35,089 bases of DNA from an uncultured Methanomicrobiales archaeon (GCA_937892275.1 CALAVG010000193.1:1-35089), one strand, 5' to 3'; counted from the stretch's first letter, positions 7,353 through 16,364 are shown. Numbers and translations are program-made. The notes: a model not told the origin generated them from the sequence alone.

Positions 7353-7907
7353 ATGGCCGACATGAACAAAGTAGGGAAGAGAATCTGCAAATACAGAGAA
7401 CAGATGGGGCTCTCTCAGGAAGAGCTCGCAGTCAATTCTGGTATTAGTTTGCAGACCATTAAAGAGTACGAAGAGGGCATCGCATATCCACCCATCGGCT
7501 CGTTGATTAGGCTTTCCCGCGCTCTCGGCCAGAGGGTCGGTACATTCACTGACGATCAGTTCAACCCCGATCCTATCGTTGTAAGGCTCAATGACAGGGA
7601 AGCGGAAGCATCCTCCCACGGGGACAAGGGAGATTACATCTACTACCCTCTCGGAAAGGGAAAGACCGACAGGCACATGGAACCCATGTTCATCAAGGTC
7701 GGAGAGGAGGACATGCCCGAGCTCAGCTCCCACGAGGGAGAGGAGTTCATCGTAGTCATGACAGGAAAGATCCTGTTCATCTACGGAAAGGAGAAGAGGA
7801 TCCTCGAGCCCGGTGACAGCGCGTATTACAACTCAGTCGTCCCCCATTACGTGGGGGCAATAGACGGACCCGCGGAGATCTACGCGGTCCTCTACACCCC
7901 TCTCTGA
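7353..7907 (+). CDS. XRE-type HTH regulator with C-terminal cupin domain (1 of 3)
   Basis: The 184-residue protein has an XRE/Cro-type helix-turn-helix at about residues 7-62 (KRICKYREQMGLSQEELA, then TIKEYEEGIAYP) and a cupin_2 barrel at about 110-180 (SSHEGEEFIVVMTGKILF and LEPGDSAYYNSVVPHYV). In this family the cupin is usually a small-ligand sensor. It opens a seven-gene operon and sits 9 nt before the first acyl-CoA synthetase, so the likely role is to tune that operon in response to the acid, its CoA ester or a downstream product. Of the three XRE-cupins here it has the most canonical HTH, making it the best candidate for the DNA-binding repressor or activator of the promoter just upstream. 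The ligand is unknown. Confidence 0.85.
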   Translation: MADMNKVGKRICKYREQMGLSQEELAVNSGISLQTIKEYEEGIAYPPIGSLIRLSRALGQRVGTFTDDQFNPDPIVVRLNDREAEASSHGDKGDYIYYPLGKGKTDRHMEPMFIKVGEEDMPELSSHEGEEFIVVMTGKILFIYGKEKRILEPGDSAYYNSVVPHYVGAIDGPAEIYAVLYTPL

Positions 7908-7916
7908 GGTGAAAGA

Positions 7917-9581
7917 ATGGTCTGTGTTCCAAGGCAGAACATCACAAGCGACGAGAGGTTAGGCGACCTTCTCGACAAGTGCATAAGGAATCACCCGGAC
8001 AACGATGCCATCGTTTATGTCGACAGGGAGCTCCGTCTTTCCTGGAAGGAATGGGGAGTCGAGGTCGACCGTGTGGCGAAAGGTCTCATGGCAATGGGTG
8101 TAGAGAAGGGAATGAAGGTCGCCGTCTGGGCGACGAACGTCCCTGATTGGATCACCCTGATGTTCGCCACAGCGAAGATCGGAGCCATCCTTCTAACGAT
8201 CAACACCAACTATCAGTCCAAAGAGCTGGATTACGTGCTCAAGCAGTCGGATATGGACGTACTGTTCCTCATAGACGGTGTCAGAGACACCGATTATGTG
8301 CAGACGGTCTACGACCTCGTCCCCGAGCTCCTCACCCAGCCCAGGGAGAACTTTCACAGCGAGACGTACCCCCACCTCAAGAAGGTCATCTTCCTCGGTC
8401 CTGTCAAGCACCGCGGAATGTACTCCATGAGCGAGGTCAAGTCCCTTGCCGTCATGGTCCCCGAGAAGGATTACGAGAAGAGGAAGAACTCCGTGGACGT
8501 CCACGACGTCACCATGATGCAGTACACATCCGGTACCACGGGATTCCCCAAGGGAGTGATGCTCACCCATTTCAACATCGCCAACGACGGTTACTGGCTG
8601 GGAGCCAACATGAACTACGGTCCCACCGACCGTCTGTGCATCAACGTACCCCTGTTCCACTGCTTCGGCTGCGTGTTAGGGGTCATGGCATGCATCAACC
8701 ACGGTGTCACCATGTGCTTCTGCGAGGTGTTCGACCCAATCAAGGTCATGACCACCATCGAGGAGGAGAAGTGCACATCCGTCTACGGTGTCCCCACGAT
8801 GTTCATCAACATCCTGAACCACAAGCTGTTCAGCAAGTTCGATTTCTCATCCCTCAGGACCGGTATCATGGCAGGTTCGCCCTGTCCGATCTCGGCAATG
8901 CAGGAGGTCGTCGACAAGATGAACATGAAGGAGATCACCATCGTTTACGGACTCACCGAGGCCTCGCCCGGTATGACGCAGACGAGGTACGACGAGCCTT
9001 CGCTGGAGAAGAAATGCTCATCGGTCGGTAAGAAGCTCCCCGGAGTTGACACGGTTATCCTGGATCCGGAGACCTACGAGCCCTGCCCCGACGGAGTGAT
9101 CGGAGAATTCTGCTGTAAGGGATTCAACGTCATGAAGGGTTACTACAAGATGCCCGAGGAGACCGCCAAGGTCATCGACCAGAACGGATACCTCCACTCG
9201 GGGGACCTCGGATACAGGGATGCGGACGGATACTTCTACGTCACCGGAAGGATCAAGGACATGATCATCCGCGGAGGAGAGAACATCTACCCCAAGGAGG
9301 TGGAGGACTTCCTGTATTCCTGCCCTGCCATCAAGGATGTGCAGGTCGTAGGAGTTCCCAGTCAGAAGTACGGCGAGCAGCCCGGCGCGTTCGTCGTCAA
9401 GCATCCGGGATATGAGGATACAACGGAGCAGGACATCATCGATTTCTGCCGTAACAAGATCGCATGGTACAAGACTCCCAAATACGTGGCGTTCGTGGAC
9501 GATTTCCCCATGAATGCCGCAGGGAAGATCCTGAAGTACGAGCTCAGAGAGATGGCTCACAAGCTTTGGCCTGATGCATGA
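7917..9581 (+). CDS. AMP-forming acyl-CoA synthetase (long/medium-chain type)
   Basis: A 554-residue ANL-superfamily ligase that activates a carboxylic acid through acyl-AMP to acyl-CoA. Visible motifs: P-loop YTSGTTGFPKG (203-213), YGLTEA (344-349), SGDLG (428-432), hinge GRIKDMIIRGGENIYP (444-459) and the C-terminal catalytic Lys537 in AAGKILK. The sequence style (GGENIYPKEVEDF) is that of the medium/long-chain fatty acyl-CoA synthetase branch and differs clearly from the two ACSM-like ligases downstream. A GAGGTGA Shine-Dalgarno sequence precedes ATG 7917. The substrate cannot be assigned. In an archaeon with isoprenoid lipids it is more likely to activate a scavenged short, branched or aromatic acid than a membrane fatty acid, which is inference. 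Confidence 0.87.
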   Translation: MVCVPRQNITSDERLGDLLDKCIRNHPDNDAIVYVDRELRLSWKEWGVEVDRVAKGLMAMGVEKGMKVAVWATNVPDWITLMFATAKIGAILLTINTNYQSKELDYVLKQSDMDVLFLIDGVRDTDYVQTVYDLVPELLTQPRENFHSETYPHLKKVIFLGPVKHRGMYSMSEVKSLAVMVPEKDYEKRKNSVDVHDVTMMQYTSGTTGFPKGVMLTHFNIANDGYWLGANMNYGPTDRLCINVPLFHCFGCVLGVMACINHGVTMCFCEVFDPIKVMTTIEEEKCTSVYGVPTMFINILNHKLFSKFDFSSLRTGIMAGSPCPISAMQEVVDKMNMKEITIVYGLTEASPGMTQTRYDEPSLEKKCSSVGKKLPGVDTVILDPETYEPCPDGVIGEFCCKGFNVMKGYYKMPEETAKVIDQNGYLHSGDLGYRDADGYFYVTGRIKDMIIRGGENIYPKEVEDFLYSCPAIKDVQVVGVPSQKYGEQPGAFVVKHPGYEDTTEQDIIDFCRNKIAWYKTPKYVAFVDDFPMNAAGKILKYELREMAHKLWPDA

Positions 9582-9591
9582 GGTGAAGAAG

Positions 9592-10167
9592 ATGGAACCT
9601 ATTATAGCAGAGGTAGCGGAGCGTGTGAAGGCAATGCGTGAGATGTGCGACATCTCCGTGGAAGAGATGGCGGCAGTCGTCGGCAAGACTCCCGAGGAAT
9701 ATCTGGTGTACGAGTCCGGAGAGATGGATTTCTCGTTCACATTCCTGTACAAGATCGCAGAGAAGTGTGGTATCGACATGGTCGAGTTGCTCACCGGTGA
9801 GAAGCCCCACCTGATGGACTGTACGTTCGTCAAGAAAGGTCAGGGACTCCCGATAAAGAGACGCCTCGGATTTGAGTACCATCACCTGGGTTACACGCTC
9901 GACAAGAGGCTCTCGGAGACATTCGTGGTATTCGCCCCTTACATCGAGGGGGACAACGACCAGAACGTTCACCTATCCACACACGCCGGTAACGAGTTCG
10001 ATTACGTCCTGGAGGGTACCATGAGGTTCGTCCACAACGGACACTTCTACGACCTCGAGCCCGGTGATTCGGTCTATTATAACAGCGGTCTGCCCCACGG
10101 GATGTACTCGACATCCAAGGACGGCTGCAGGTTCATAGCGTCTGTGATGAAGGGGGAGGAGAAATGA
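9592..10167 (+). CDS. XRE-type HTH-cupin protein (2 of 3)
   Basis: The 191-residue protein has an N-terminal XRE-like helical domain (about 5-70, containing ISVEEMAAVVGKTPEEY) and a C-terminal cupin (about 125-185, HAGNEFDYVLEGTMRFV and LEPGDSVYYNSGLPHGM). An ATG at 9574 would extend it by six residues but has no ribosome-binding site. GAGGTGA at 9580-9586 is 5 nt before ATG 9592, which I take as the start. Its TGA overlaps the next ligase start by 4 nt. The HTH is less basic than in the first family member, so it may be a sensor or protein-interaction module rather than a strong DNA binder. It shares the segment FTFLxKxAxxxxIDMVELxTGE with the third copy, so these two are the closest pair. 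Confidence 0.82.
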   Translation: MEPIIAEVAERVKAMREMCDISVEEMAAVVGKTPEEYLVYESGEMDFSFTFLYKIAEKCGIDMVELLTGEKPHLMDCTFVKKGQGLPIKRRLGFEYHHLGYTLDKRLSETFVVFAPYIEGDNDQNVHLSTHAGNEFDYVLEGTMRFVHNGHFYDLEPGDSVYYNSGLPHGMYSTSKDGCRFIASVMKGEEK

Positions 10168-11804
10168 GGGACCTCAACCTGAGATACGTCGACGAGAAGT
10201 ACGATGACAAGGGTCTCCTGGAGAAGGTCACCTACCACTATCCGGACAACTACAACTTCGGATACGATGTCGTCGATGAGATCGCCAAGGAGGAGCCGGA
10301 CCGTCTCGCGATGATCTGGACCAACCCCGCCGGCGAGGAGAGGAGATACACCTTCGGCGACATCAAGAGACTGTCCGACAAGACCGCTAACTATCTCATG
10401 TCCCTGGGAATAACTAAGGGCGATATGGTCATGGTCATCCTGAAGCGCCACTACCAGTTCTGGTATGTGATCACAGCTCTGCACAAGATCGGTGCGGTCA
10501 TCGTCCCTGCGACATTCATGCTCACCAAGGGTGACGTGGAGTACAGGGTAAGGTCCGCATCCATAAAGGCGGCCATCTGTACCGATATGAACGGTGTCTG
10601 CGACGCTGTCGATTCGGCAGAGGACATACCTTCCTTACAGATCAAGATAGTCGCCAATTCGTCAAGGGACGGATGGCTCCAGCTGGACGAGGGCATCGAG
10701 AAGGCATCCGACAAGCTCGAGAGGATCCAGACCAACGTCGAAGAACCTATGCTGATGTACTTCTCATCAGGAACATCCGGGTACCCCAAGATGGTCCTTC
10801 ACAACCATCTGTACAGTCTCGGACATCTGTCCACCGCCAAGTACTGGCAGAACGTGGATCCCGAAGGTGTCCACCTGACCATCGCGGATACCGGGTGGGG
10901 AAAGGCCGTGTGGGGAAAGCTCTACGGACAGTGGCATATGGAGGCAGCAGTCTTCGTATACGATTACGACAAGTTCGAGCCCCACGATATCCTGGATATC
11001 GTCGAGAAGTACAGGATCACGAGCCTGTGCTGTCCTCCCACCATGTTCAGGATGTTCATAAACGCCGGATTGGAAGGACACGACCTGTCCTCGCTGAAGT
11101 ACTGCTGTATCGCAGGAGAGGCACTGAACCCCGATGTGTTCCACAGCTGGTACAAGGCCACCGGCCTGAAGCTTATGGAGGGATTCGGACAGACCGAGAC
11201 CACATGCACGGTGTTCAACAAGGTCGGCATGGAACCCAAACCCAGCTCCATGGGAAAGCCGTCCCCTCAATACAACGTCAGGATCGTCGACCAGGACGGT
11301 CAGGAGTGCCCGCCCGGACAGACCGGCGAGATCGTCATATCATACGAACCCAGGCCTCCGGGACTGATGATGTGCTACTACCGCGACGAGGAGAAGACCG
11401 CAAAGGCCATGCACGACGGATGGTACCACACCGGGGATGTCGCATGGATGGACGAGGACGGTTACTACTGGTATGTCGGAAGGAACGACGATGTTATCAA
11501 ATCGTCCGGATACAAGATCAGTCCGTTCGAGATCGAATCGGTACTGGTCACACATCCTGCGGTGCTGGAATGCGCCGTCACAGGTGTCCCGGACCCCGTT
11601 AGGGGACAGCTGGTCAAGGCCACCGTGGTCCTCCGCGAAGGTTACGAGCCTTCGGAGGAGCTCAAGAAGGAGCTCCAGAACTTCGTCAAGCACGAGACCG
11701 CACCATATAAGTATCCTAGGGCCATGGACTTCGTGAAGGAGCTTCCTAAGACGGTCAACGGAAAAATCCAGCGTGCCCAGATAAGGAAGAGAGACAGCCA
11801 ATGA
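10164..11804 (+). CDS. AMP-forming acyl-CoA synthetase, ACSM/MacS-like (1 of 2)
   Basis: The 546-residue ligase carries the P-loop SSGTSGYPKM (201-210), GFGQTE (340-345), HTGDVAWMDEDGYYWYVGRNDDVIKSSGYKISPFE (from about 422) and catalytic Lys534 in NGKIQR. This pattern matches the medium-chain acyl-CoA synthetase branch (mammalian ACSM; MacS of Methanosarcina acetivorans, which acts on branched short acids). It is therefore a candidate for activating isobutyrate, 2-methylbutyrate, isovalerate or similar. It is translationally coupled to the preceding XRE-cupin gene (ATGA overlap) and to the following ACT-MBL gene (4-nt overlap). A close paralogue lies at 13807-15483, with the same cupin-ligase pairing, indicating duplication of the pair. 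Confidence 0.87.
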   Translation: MRDLNLRYVDEKYDDKGLLEKVTYHYPDNYNFGYDVVDEIAKEEPDRLAMIWTNPAGEERRYTFGDIKRLSDKTANYLMSLGITKGDMVMVILKRHYQFWYVITALHKIGAVIVPATFMLTKGDVEYRVRSASIKAAICTDMNGVCDAVDSAEDIPSLQIKIVANSSRDGWLQLDEGIEKASDKLERIQTNVEEPMLMYFSSGTSGYPKMVLHNHLYSLGHLSTAKYWQNVDPEGVHLTIADTGWGKAVWGKLYGQWHMEAAVFVYDYDKFEPHDILDIVEKYRITSLCCPPTMFRMFINAGLEGHDLSSLKYCCIAGEALNPDVFHSWYKATGLKLMEGFGQTETTCTVFNKVGMEPKPSSMGKPSPQYNVRIVDQDGQECPPGQTGEIVISYEPRPPGLMMCYYRDEEKTAKAMHDGWYHTGDVAWMDEDGYYWYVGRNDDVIKSSGYKISPFEIESVLVTHPAVLECAVTGVPDPVRGQLVKATVVLREGYEPSEELKKELQNFVKHETAPYKYPRAMDFVKELPKTVNGKIQRAQIRKRDSQ

Positions 11805-13240
11805 CAGAAGAACTGATTAAACGTACCTTCACCACCAGGACCCCGGACAAGCCCGGAGCGTTCATGCGTGCATGCAAGGTGATTATGGAGAACGGCGGGA
11901 ACATTACCCGTGTTAGCTACAAGAGCGGCGCACTCAACCTGTTCATCGAGGTCGAGGCAACGAAGGGGGCCCTCGGATCCATAGAGAAGGGTCTGAGCGA
12001 GATGGCCTACGTGGATGCGGAGGTAAAGGCCCCCGTAGTTCTCGTAATGGAGGTCAAGATCCCCAACACGCCCGGTATGCTGTTCCCGGTCCTCGAGATC
12101 ATCGACAGGTACGACGTCAACATTTCCTATCTCAACTCCAGGGAGGAGAACAGGGGCTTCCAGAACTTCAAGATCGGAATGGAGGTCAGCGACCCCGAAG
12201 TGTCAAAGAAGATCCTGGACGAGGTCTCCGACGTCTATCTGCTCAACGTTGTTTCCTACAACGGCAACTACGAGGCATTGGACATAACGGTCGGGTACAT
12301 CCGTCTCGCCAGCAAGATCCAGAAGCTGTTCAGTCTGGGAGACGACAAGGTGAAGGAATTCGTCAAGGAGTGCAGAGGCGTCACAGAGCTCCTTCTGGAG
12401 AGGAGACAGGATCCGGCTGTCGTGTTCGACAAGGTCCGTCAGCTCTCGGATTTCATCGCATATCACAGGGATCTCAACTTCAATCCCCGCATCACCACGC
12501 ACCAGCTCACCGAGGAGACGTCCCTTACGGTCATAGAGCCTCCGTGCGGAAGCAACACCTATGTGCTGAGGAACGACGACAATCTCCTGTTCGTGGATTC
12601 CGGAATGGGAATATTCTCCGATGAGATGATCACGGAGCTCAGGGAGACCTATCCTGCGTTCTTCAGCATGAGGAAGACCATGCTGGTCACCCATGCCGAC
12701 GCGGACCACTGCGGACTGCTGTCCGAGATGGACAACGCCGAGATAGTTGTGGACAGACGTACAGCCGACGGTCTCTTCGACATGGCAAGGTCCACAGGGG
12801 ACAAGGATGCGTACAACTACTGCTACGGCCGTCTCTGCAGGATCATCACTGACTACGTCGCACCGAAGAAGGACATCATCCGCATCATCGGAGATGCACC
12901 TGAATCGCGCAAGGACTTCGTGCTCCTTGACACGATAAGATTCGGGGACATCGAACTGGAAATCTACGAAGGTCCCGGGGAGCATACCAAGGGACAGACG
13001 GTCATCATATGCAGGCAGCCCAAGCTCCTGTTCACCGGCGACCTGTACTCCAACACGAAGGATGTAACACCCGAGAGGGCGGAGTACAACCAGATCGCCC
13101 CTTACATGCCCAAGGACTCCGAGGACGACCTGAACAAGCTCACCCGCAACAAGCTTGGCAAGATCATGGATTCCATCGGAAGGATGGGAATGATCGTCTG
13201 CGGCGGTCACGGTAACATCAAGATACTGGGAGGTGAATGA
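11801..13240 (+). CDS. Double-ACT metallo-beta-lactamase-fold fusion protein
   Basis: The 479-residue protein has two tandem ACT-like domains (about 8-77 and 80-150), a helical linker (165-225) and a metallo-beta-lactamase-fold domain (about 240-475). The metal-site motifs are HADADHCG (298-305), GEHTKG with His395, FTGD with Asp414 and CGGHG with His470. The second His of the usual HxHxDH is Asp here (HxDxDH), a known variant in the superfamily. ACT domains usually bind amino acids; glyoxalase II-like MBL domains often hydrolyse thioesters. Lying between two acyl-CoA ligases, it may be an amino-acid-gated thioesterase that counteracts them, which is inference. It overlaps the upstream ligase by 4 nt and abuts the next gene with no gap. 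Confidence 0.82.
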   Translation: MTEELIKRTFTTRTPDKPGAFMRACKVIMENGGNITRVSYKSGALNLFIEVEATKGALGSIEKGLSEMAYVDAEVKAPVVLVMEVKIPNTPGMLFPVLEIIDRYDVNISYLNSREENRGFQNFKIGMEVSDPEVSKKILDEVSDVYLLNVVSYNGNYEALDITVGYIRLASKIQKLFSLGDDKVKEFVKECRGVTELLLERRQDPAVVFDKVRQLSDFIAYHRDLNFNPRITTHQLTEETSLTVIEPPCGSNTYVLRNDDNLLFVDSGMGIFSDEMITELRETYPAFFSMRKTMLVTHADADHCGLLSEMDNAEIVVDRRTADGLFDMARSTGDKDAYNYCYGRLCRIITDYVAPKKDIIRIIGDAPESRKDFVLLDTIRFGDIELEIYEGPGEHTKGQTVIICRQPKLLFTGDLYSNTKDVTPERAEYNQIAPYMPKDSEDDLNKLTRNKLGKIMDSIGRMGMIVCGGHGNIKILGGE

Positions 13241-13810
13241 ATGTACAATACAGCGATTTCGGAGCGTATCCACGCGATGCGCGACCTCTGCGGACTCACA
13301 ACGAAGGACATGGCCGAGGCCACCGGCGTATCCGAGGAGGAGTACATCAGATGTGAGACCGGACAGCAGGACTTCACCTTCACCTTCCTGAGCAAATGCG
13401 CAGACAGGTTCCAGATCGACATGGTGGAGCTGATCACCGGAGAGAACCCCCGTCTCACCGACTACATAGTCGTCGAGGACGGAATGGGTCTGCCGATCAA
13501 CAGGCGCGCCGGTCACGAGTACTACCATCTGGCAGCATATTTCAAGGACAAGCTGGCCGAGCCCTACTTCGTTAGGGCACCTTACTCAGAGGAGGAGCAG
13601 GACGCGCCCATCCCGACCTCGACCTACGAGGGACAGGAGATGATCTATGTCATCGCAGGAAGCCTCAGGTTCGCATACGATGGACACGAGGAGAACCTTA
13701 TCGCTGGCGATTCCGTCTATTACGACGCATCGAAGCCCCACGGCGAGATAGCAACGAGCAAGGACGGATGCGAGTTCCTCATCATCACAATGAAGGGAGG
13801 GAGCAGATGA
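13241..13810 (+). CDS. XRE-type HTH-cupin protein (3 of 3)
   Basis: The 189-residue third copy has an XRE-like domain (about 6-65, LTTKDMAEATGVSEEEYIRCETG) and a cupin (about 125-182, YEGQEMIYVIAGSLRFA and IAGDSVYYDASKPHGE). The ATG is immediately after the preceding TGA, and its own TGA overlaps the next ligase start. The pairing of a cupin regulator directly before an ACSM-like ligase repeats the 9592-11804 arrangement. The duplication unit therefore seems to be cupin-plus-ligase rather than ligase alone. Its ligand pocket could be tuned to the product of its partner ligase; no ligand can be assigned from sequence. Confidence 0.82.
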   Translation: MYNTAISERIHAMRDLCGLTTKDMAEATGVSEEEYIRCETGQQDFTFTFLSKCADRFQIDMVELITGENPRLTDYIVVEDGMGLPINRRAGHEYYHLAAYFKDKLAEPYFVRAPYSEEEQDAPIPTSTYEGQEMIYVIAGSLRFAYDGHEENLIAGDSVYYDASKPHGEIATSKDGCEFLIITMKGGSR

Positions 13811-15483
13811 CAAGGGACATCAATCTCCGCTACGTGGATGAGACATACGACGAGAACGGTCTGCTCAAGACCTACAAGGTCCACTACCCTGACGATTTCA
13901 ACTTCGGATACGACATCGTCGACGACATCGCCATCAACGACCCCCAGAGGAGGGCACTCGTTTGGTGCGACGACAGGGGTCACGAGAAGGTATTCACGTT
14001 CGCAGACATCAAGAGGATGTCCGACAAGACCGCGAACTACCTGACGCAGCACGGTGTCAAGAAAGGTGACATGGTGCTGTGCGTTCTGAAGCACAACTAC
14101 CAGTTCTGGTATGTTTCCATCGCCCTTCACAAGATGGGTGCGGTCCTGATCCCTGCCACTTTCATGCTGAAGAAGCATGACATCGAGTACCGTATCAACT
14201 CGGCATCTGTCAAAGCGGCGATCGTGACATCCGACGCACCAGTGTGGCAGGAGTTCGACATCGCTGAGAACATCCCGACGCTGAAGTTCAAATGCATGAC
14301 CAACTCCCAGTACAACGGTCCCTGTCCTCCCGGATGGGACGACTTCGATGCCGGTGTGGAGGCAGCTTCCGATCAGTGGAAGAGAGTGCCTACCCACGTC
14401 AGGGACATGATGCTCATCTATTTCACATCCGGAACATCCGGCAACCCCAAGATGGCCGTTCACGACCATTCCTACCCGATCGGGCACATCCTCACTGCCA
14501 AGCACTGGCATTGCGTGGTGCCCGACGGTCTGCACTGGACCGTTGCGGAGACCGGATGGGCCAAGAACGCATGGGGAAAGCTCTACGGCCAGTGGATCAT
14601 GGAGGCCGGACTCTTCGTGTACGAGCACCAGAAGTTCGACCCCGTCGCTGTGATGGACCTGATCGAGAAGTACAGGATCACAACCTTCTGCTGTCCTCCT
14701 ACCATGTTCAGGATGTACTGCAACGCAGGACTGGAAGGACACGACCTTTCCTCGCTAACGCACACAAACATCGCAGGGGAGGCACTGAACTCCGATACAT
14801 TCGAGAAGTGGTATGCCGCTACAGGTCTGAAGCTCATGGAGGGATTCGGACAGTCCGAGACCACCGTGCTGGTGGGTAACCTCAGGGGAATGACTCCCAA
14901 ACCTGGATCCATGGGAAAGCCGTCGCCACAGTACAAGGTCGATATCGTGGACGAGAACGGTAAACCGTGCCCGCCCAGTGTCGTCGGTGAGATAGTTATC
15001 GGTATCGATCCCCACCCGGCAGGTATCTTCGTCGGATATCTGCACGACAGGCAGAAGACCAGGGCCACTATGTTTGGAGGCTTCCATCACACAGGAGACC
15101 TCGCCTGGAAGGACGAGGACGGTTACTTCTGGTACGTCGGAAGGAACGACGATGTCATCAAATCGTCCGGTTACAGGATCAGTCCGTTCGAGATCGAATC
15201 CGTTCTCCTGAAGCACCCTTGCTGTCTGGAGTGTGCGATCACCGGAGTTCCCGACCCTGTCCGGGGACAGATCGTCAAGGCGACCATAGTTCTCAGGGAC
15301 GGTTACGAGGGCACGGACGAGCTGAAGAAGGAGCTGCAGGACTACGTCAAGCACGAGACTGCGCCTTACAAGTACCCCAGGGCCGTGGAGTTCGTGAAGG
15401 AGCTCCCCAAGTCCATCAGCGGTAAGATAAAACGTGTCGATATCCGCAACAAGGACAAGGAACTGGCCGCAAAGAATCAATGA
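13807..15483 (+). CDS. AMP-forming acyl-CoA synthetase, ACSM/MacS-like (2 of 2)
   Basis: The 558-residue paralogue of the 10164-11804 ligase has P-loop FTSGTSGNPKM (206-216), GFGQSE (346-351), HTGDLAWKDEDGYFWYVGRNDDVIKSSGY (from about 428) and catalytic Lys540 in SGKIKR. Near-identical blocks such as KYRITxxCCPPTMFRM and GVPDPVRGQxVKAT show a recent duplication, while the acid-pocket region differs enough to suggest a different substrate. ATG 13807 overlaps the cupin stop (ATGA), so the 13 residues in frame upstream are not part of the protein. It closes the operon, and its 3' end overlaps the convergent YkgJ-type gene by 7 bp with no hairpin between them. Confidence 0.87.
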   Translation: MTRDINLRYVDETYDENGLLKTYKVHYPDDFNFGYDIVDDIAINDPQRRALVWCDDRGHEKVFTFADIKRMSDKTANYLTQHGVKKGDMVLCVLKHNYQFWYVSIALHKMGAVLIPATFMLKKHDIEYRINSASVKAAIVTSDAPVWQEFDIAENIPTLKFKCMTNSQYNGPCPPGWDDFDAGVEAASDQWKRVPTHVRDMMLIYFTSGTSGNPKMAVHDHSYPIGHILTAKHWHCVVPDGLHWTVAETGWAKNAWGKLYGQWIMEAGLFVYEHQKFDPVAVMDLIEKYRITTFCCPPTMFRMYCNAGLEGHDLSSLTHTNIAGEALNSDTFEKWYAATGLKLMEGFGQSETTVLVGNLRGMTPKPGSMGKPSPQYKVDIVDENGKPCPPSVVGEIVIGIDPHPAGIFVGYLHDRQKTRATMFGGFHHTGDLAWKDEDGYFWYVGRNDDVIKSSGYRISPFEIESVLLKHPCCLECAITGVPDPVRGQIVKATIVLRDGYEGTDELKKELQDYVKHETAPYKYPRAVEFVKELPKSISGKIKRVDIRNKDKELAAKNQ

Positions 15484-16013
15484 GTGTCGGGAAGGATCAC
15501 ATCCTTCCTGCGCTCCTCTATCTTCTTCTTTATCGATCTTCTGATGACCTTCGAGCAAGGCCATTTCATGTCCATGTACGAGATCAGCTTCATGATGTCC
15601 GCATCAGGATTCGTCAACGCAAGGTACACTCTGCTCATGAACATCGACACGGCATAAGGAAAATCATCGCAGATCTGAGGCCTGTCCTTCCAGATGGAGC
15701 ACTTCTTGTCATCTCTCAGGAAGGGGCACGGACCGTCGTTCTGCTTGTTGATAAGGCATCTTCCGTCAGGCATCTCTATGACGTAGTTGCGCCTGAACAT
15801 GAAAGGGGTAAGATTGGCCGCGGAGGCAACCCTGTCGATCTCCTCCGGGCGGATTATTATATTCGGCTGGTGGCAGCATCTGCCGCACATCTCGCACGGG
15901 AAGTTGTCCTTATAGGACAGGCATATCTCGTAGGCTATGTCGAGATTGTGCTCCATATTCGGAGTTATCTCGTCCAGACCTTCGAGTATGTATTTCCCGC
16001 GATAGACAGCCAT
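15477..16013 (-). CDS. YkgJ-family cysteine-cluster protein
   Basis: The 178-residue protein has the YkgJ Cys pattern: FPCEMCGRCCHQP (about 39-51), later CLINKQNDGPCPFL, KCSIWKDRPQICDDFP and a last Cys near the C-terminus. These are proposed to chelate zinc or an Fe-S cluster. The family is widespread in methanogens, but its biochemical role is not established. It starts 3 nt after the stop of the zinc-ribbon membrane protein, so the two are cotranscribed. The 3' end overlaps the convergent acyl-CoA synthetase by 7 bp. Confidence 0.82.
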   Translation of the reverse strand: MAVYRGKYILEGLDEITPNMEHNLDIAYEICLSYKDNFPCEMCGRCCHQPNIIIRPEEIDRVASAANLTPFMFRRNYVIEMPDGRCLINKQNDGPCPFLRDDKKCSIWKDRPQICDDFPYAVSMFMSRVYLALTNPDADIMKLISYMDMKWPCSKVIRRSIKKKIEERRKDVILPDTH

Positions 16014-16016
16014 GGA

Positions 16017-16364
16017 TCACACCATCAGGTAGATTCCGTATACGAAAGCGACGACACTGAGGATGAGACCGATGGCGCTGCATGCCATCAGCACGTTCTT
16101 GTTAGGCAGGTCCATGATCCTGGGGATCGTGAAGGAGTATCCTCCGAGCATGAGTCCGATGGCACCGAGGACGACACCTGCGATGGCCGATACCTTCATG
16201 ACCGCGGGGATAACCGCAACGATACCGACGACCAATGCCATATAGGACAGGACCGAACGGTTGAAGGATACCTCGGGAATGTATGTCTCCCCCAGCTTCC
16301 AGTCACATTTCTCGCAGAACAGGGCTTCTTCAGGGTTGTCGAAACCGCACTTCGAGCATTTCAT
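16017..16364 (-). CDS. Zinc-ribbon membrane protein
   Basis: The 115-residue protein has an N-terminal zinc ribbon (CSKCGFDN then CEKCDWKLG, residues 3-23) followed by about three hydrophobic segments (about 40-60, 61-82 and 92-114). Such proteins are frequent in Thermoplasmata and related archaea, with no assigned role; the cytoplasmic ribbon suggests binding to nucleic acid or protein at the membrane. The upstream TTATAAT (minus strand, around 16387-16394) overlaps the methyltransferase stop codon and lies about 25 bp from ATG 16364, so it probably has its own leaderless transcript including the YkgJ gene. Confidence 0.72.
   Translation of the reverse strand: MKCSKCGFDNPEEALFCEKCDWKLGETYIPEVSFNRSVLSYMALVVGIVAVIPAVMKVSAIAGVVLGAIGLMLGGYSFTIPRIMDLPNKNVLMACSAIGLILSVVAFVYGIYLMV

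Noticed and set aside
12203..13528. 441-residue open frame on the minus strand opposite the ACT-MBL and cupin genes
   Set aside because: It mirrors well-supported domain-containing genes on the plus strand, has no recognisable motifs, and arises from the low frequency of stops in the complementary frame.
13768..13806. 13-residue N-terminal extension of the third acyl-CoA synthetase
   Set aside because: It lies inside the cupin gene; the paralogue at 10164 starts at the equivalent of ATG 13807, which also forms an ATGA overlap.
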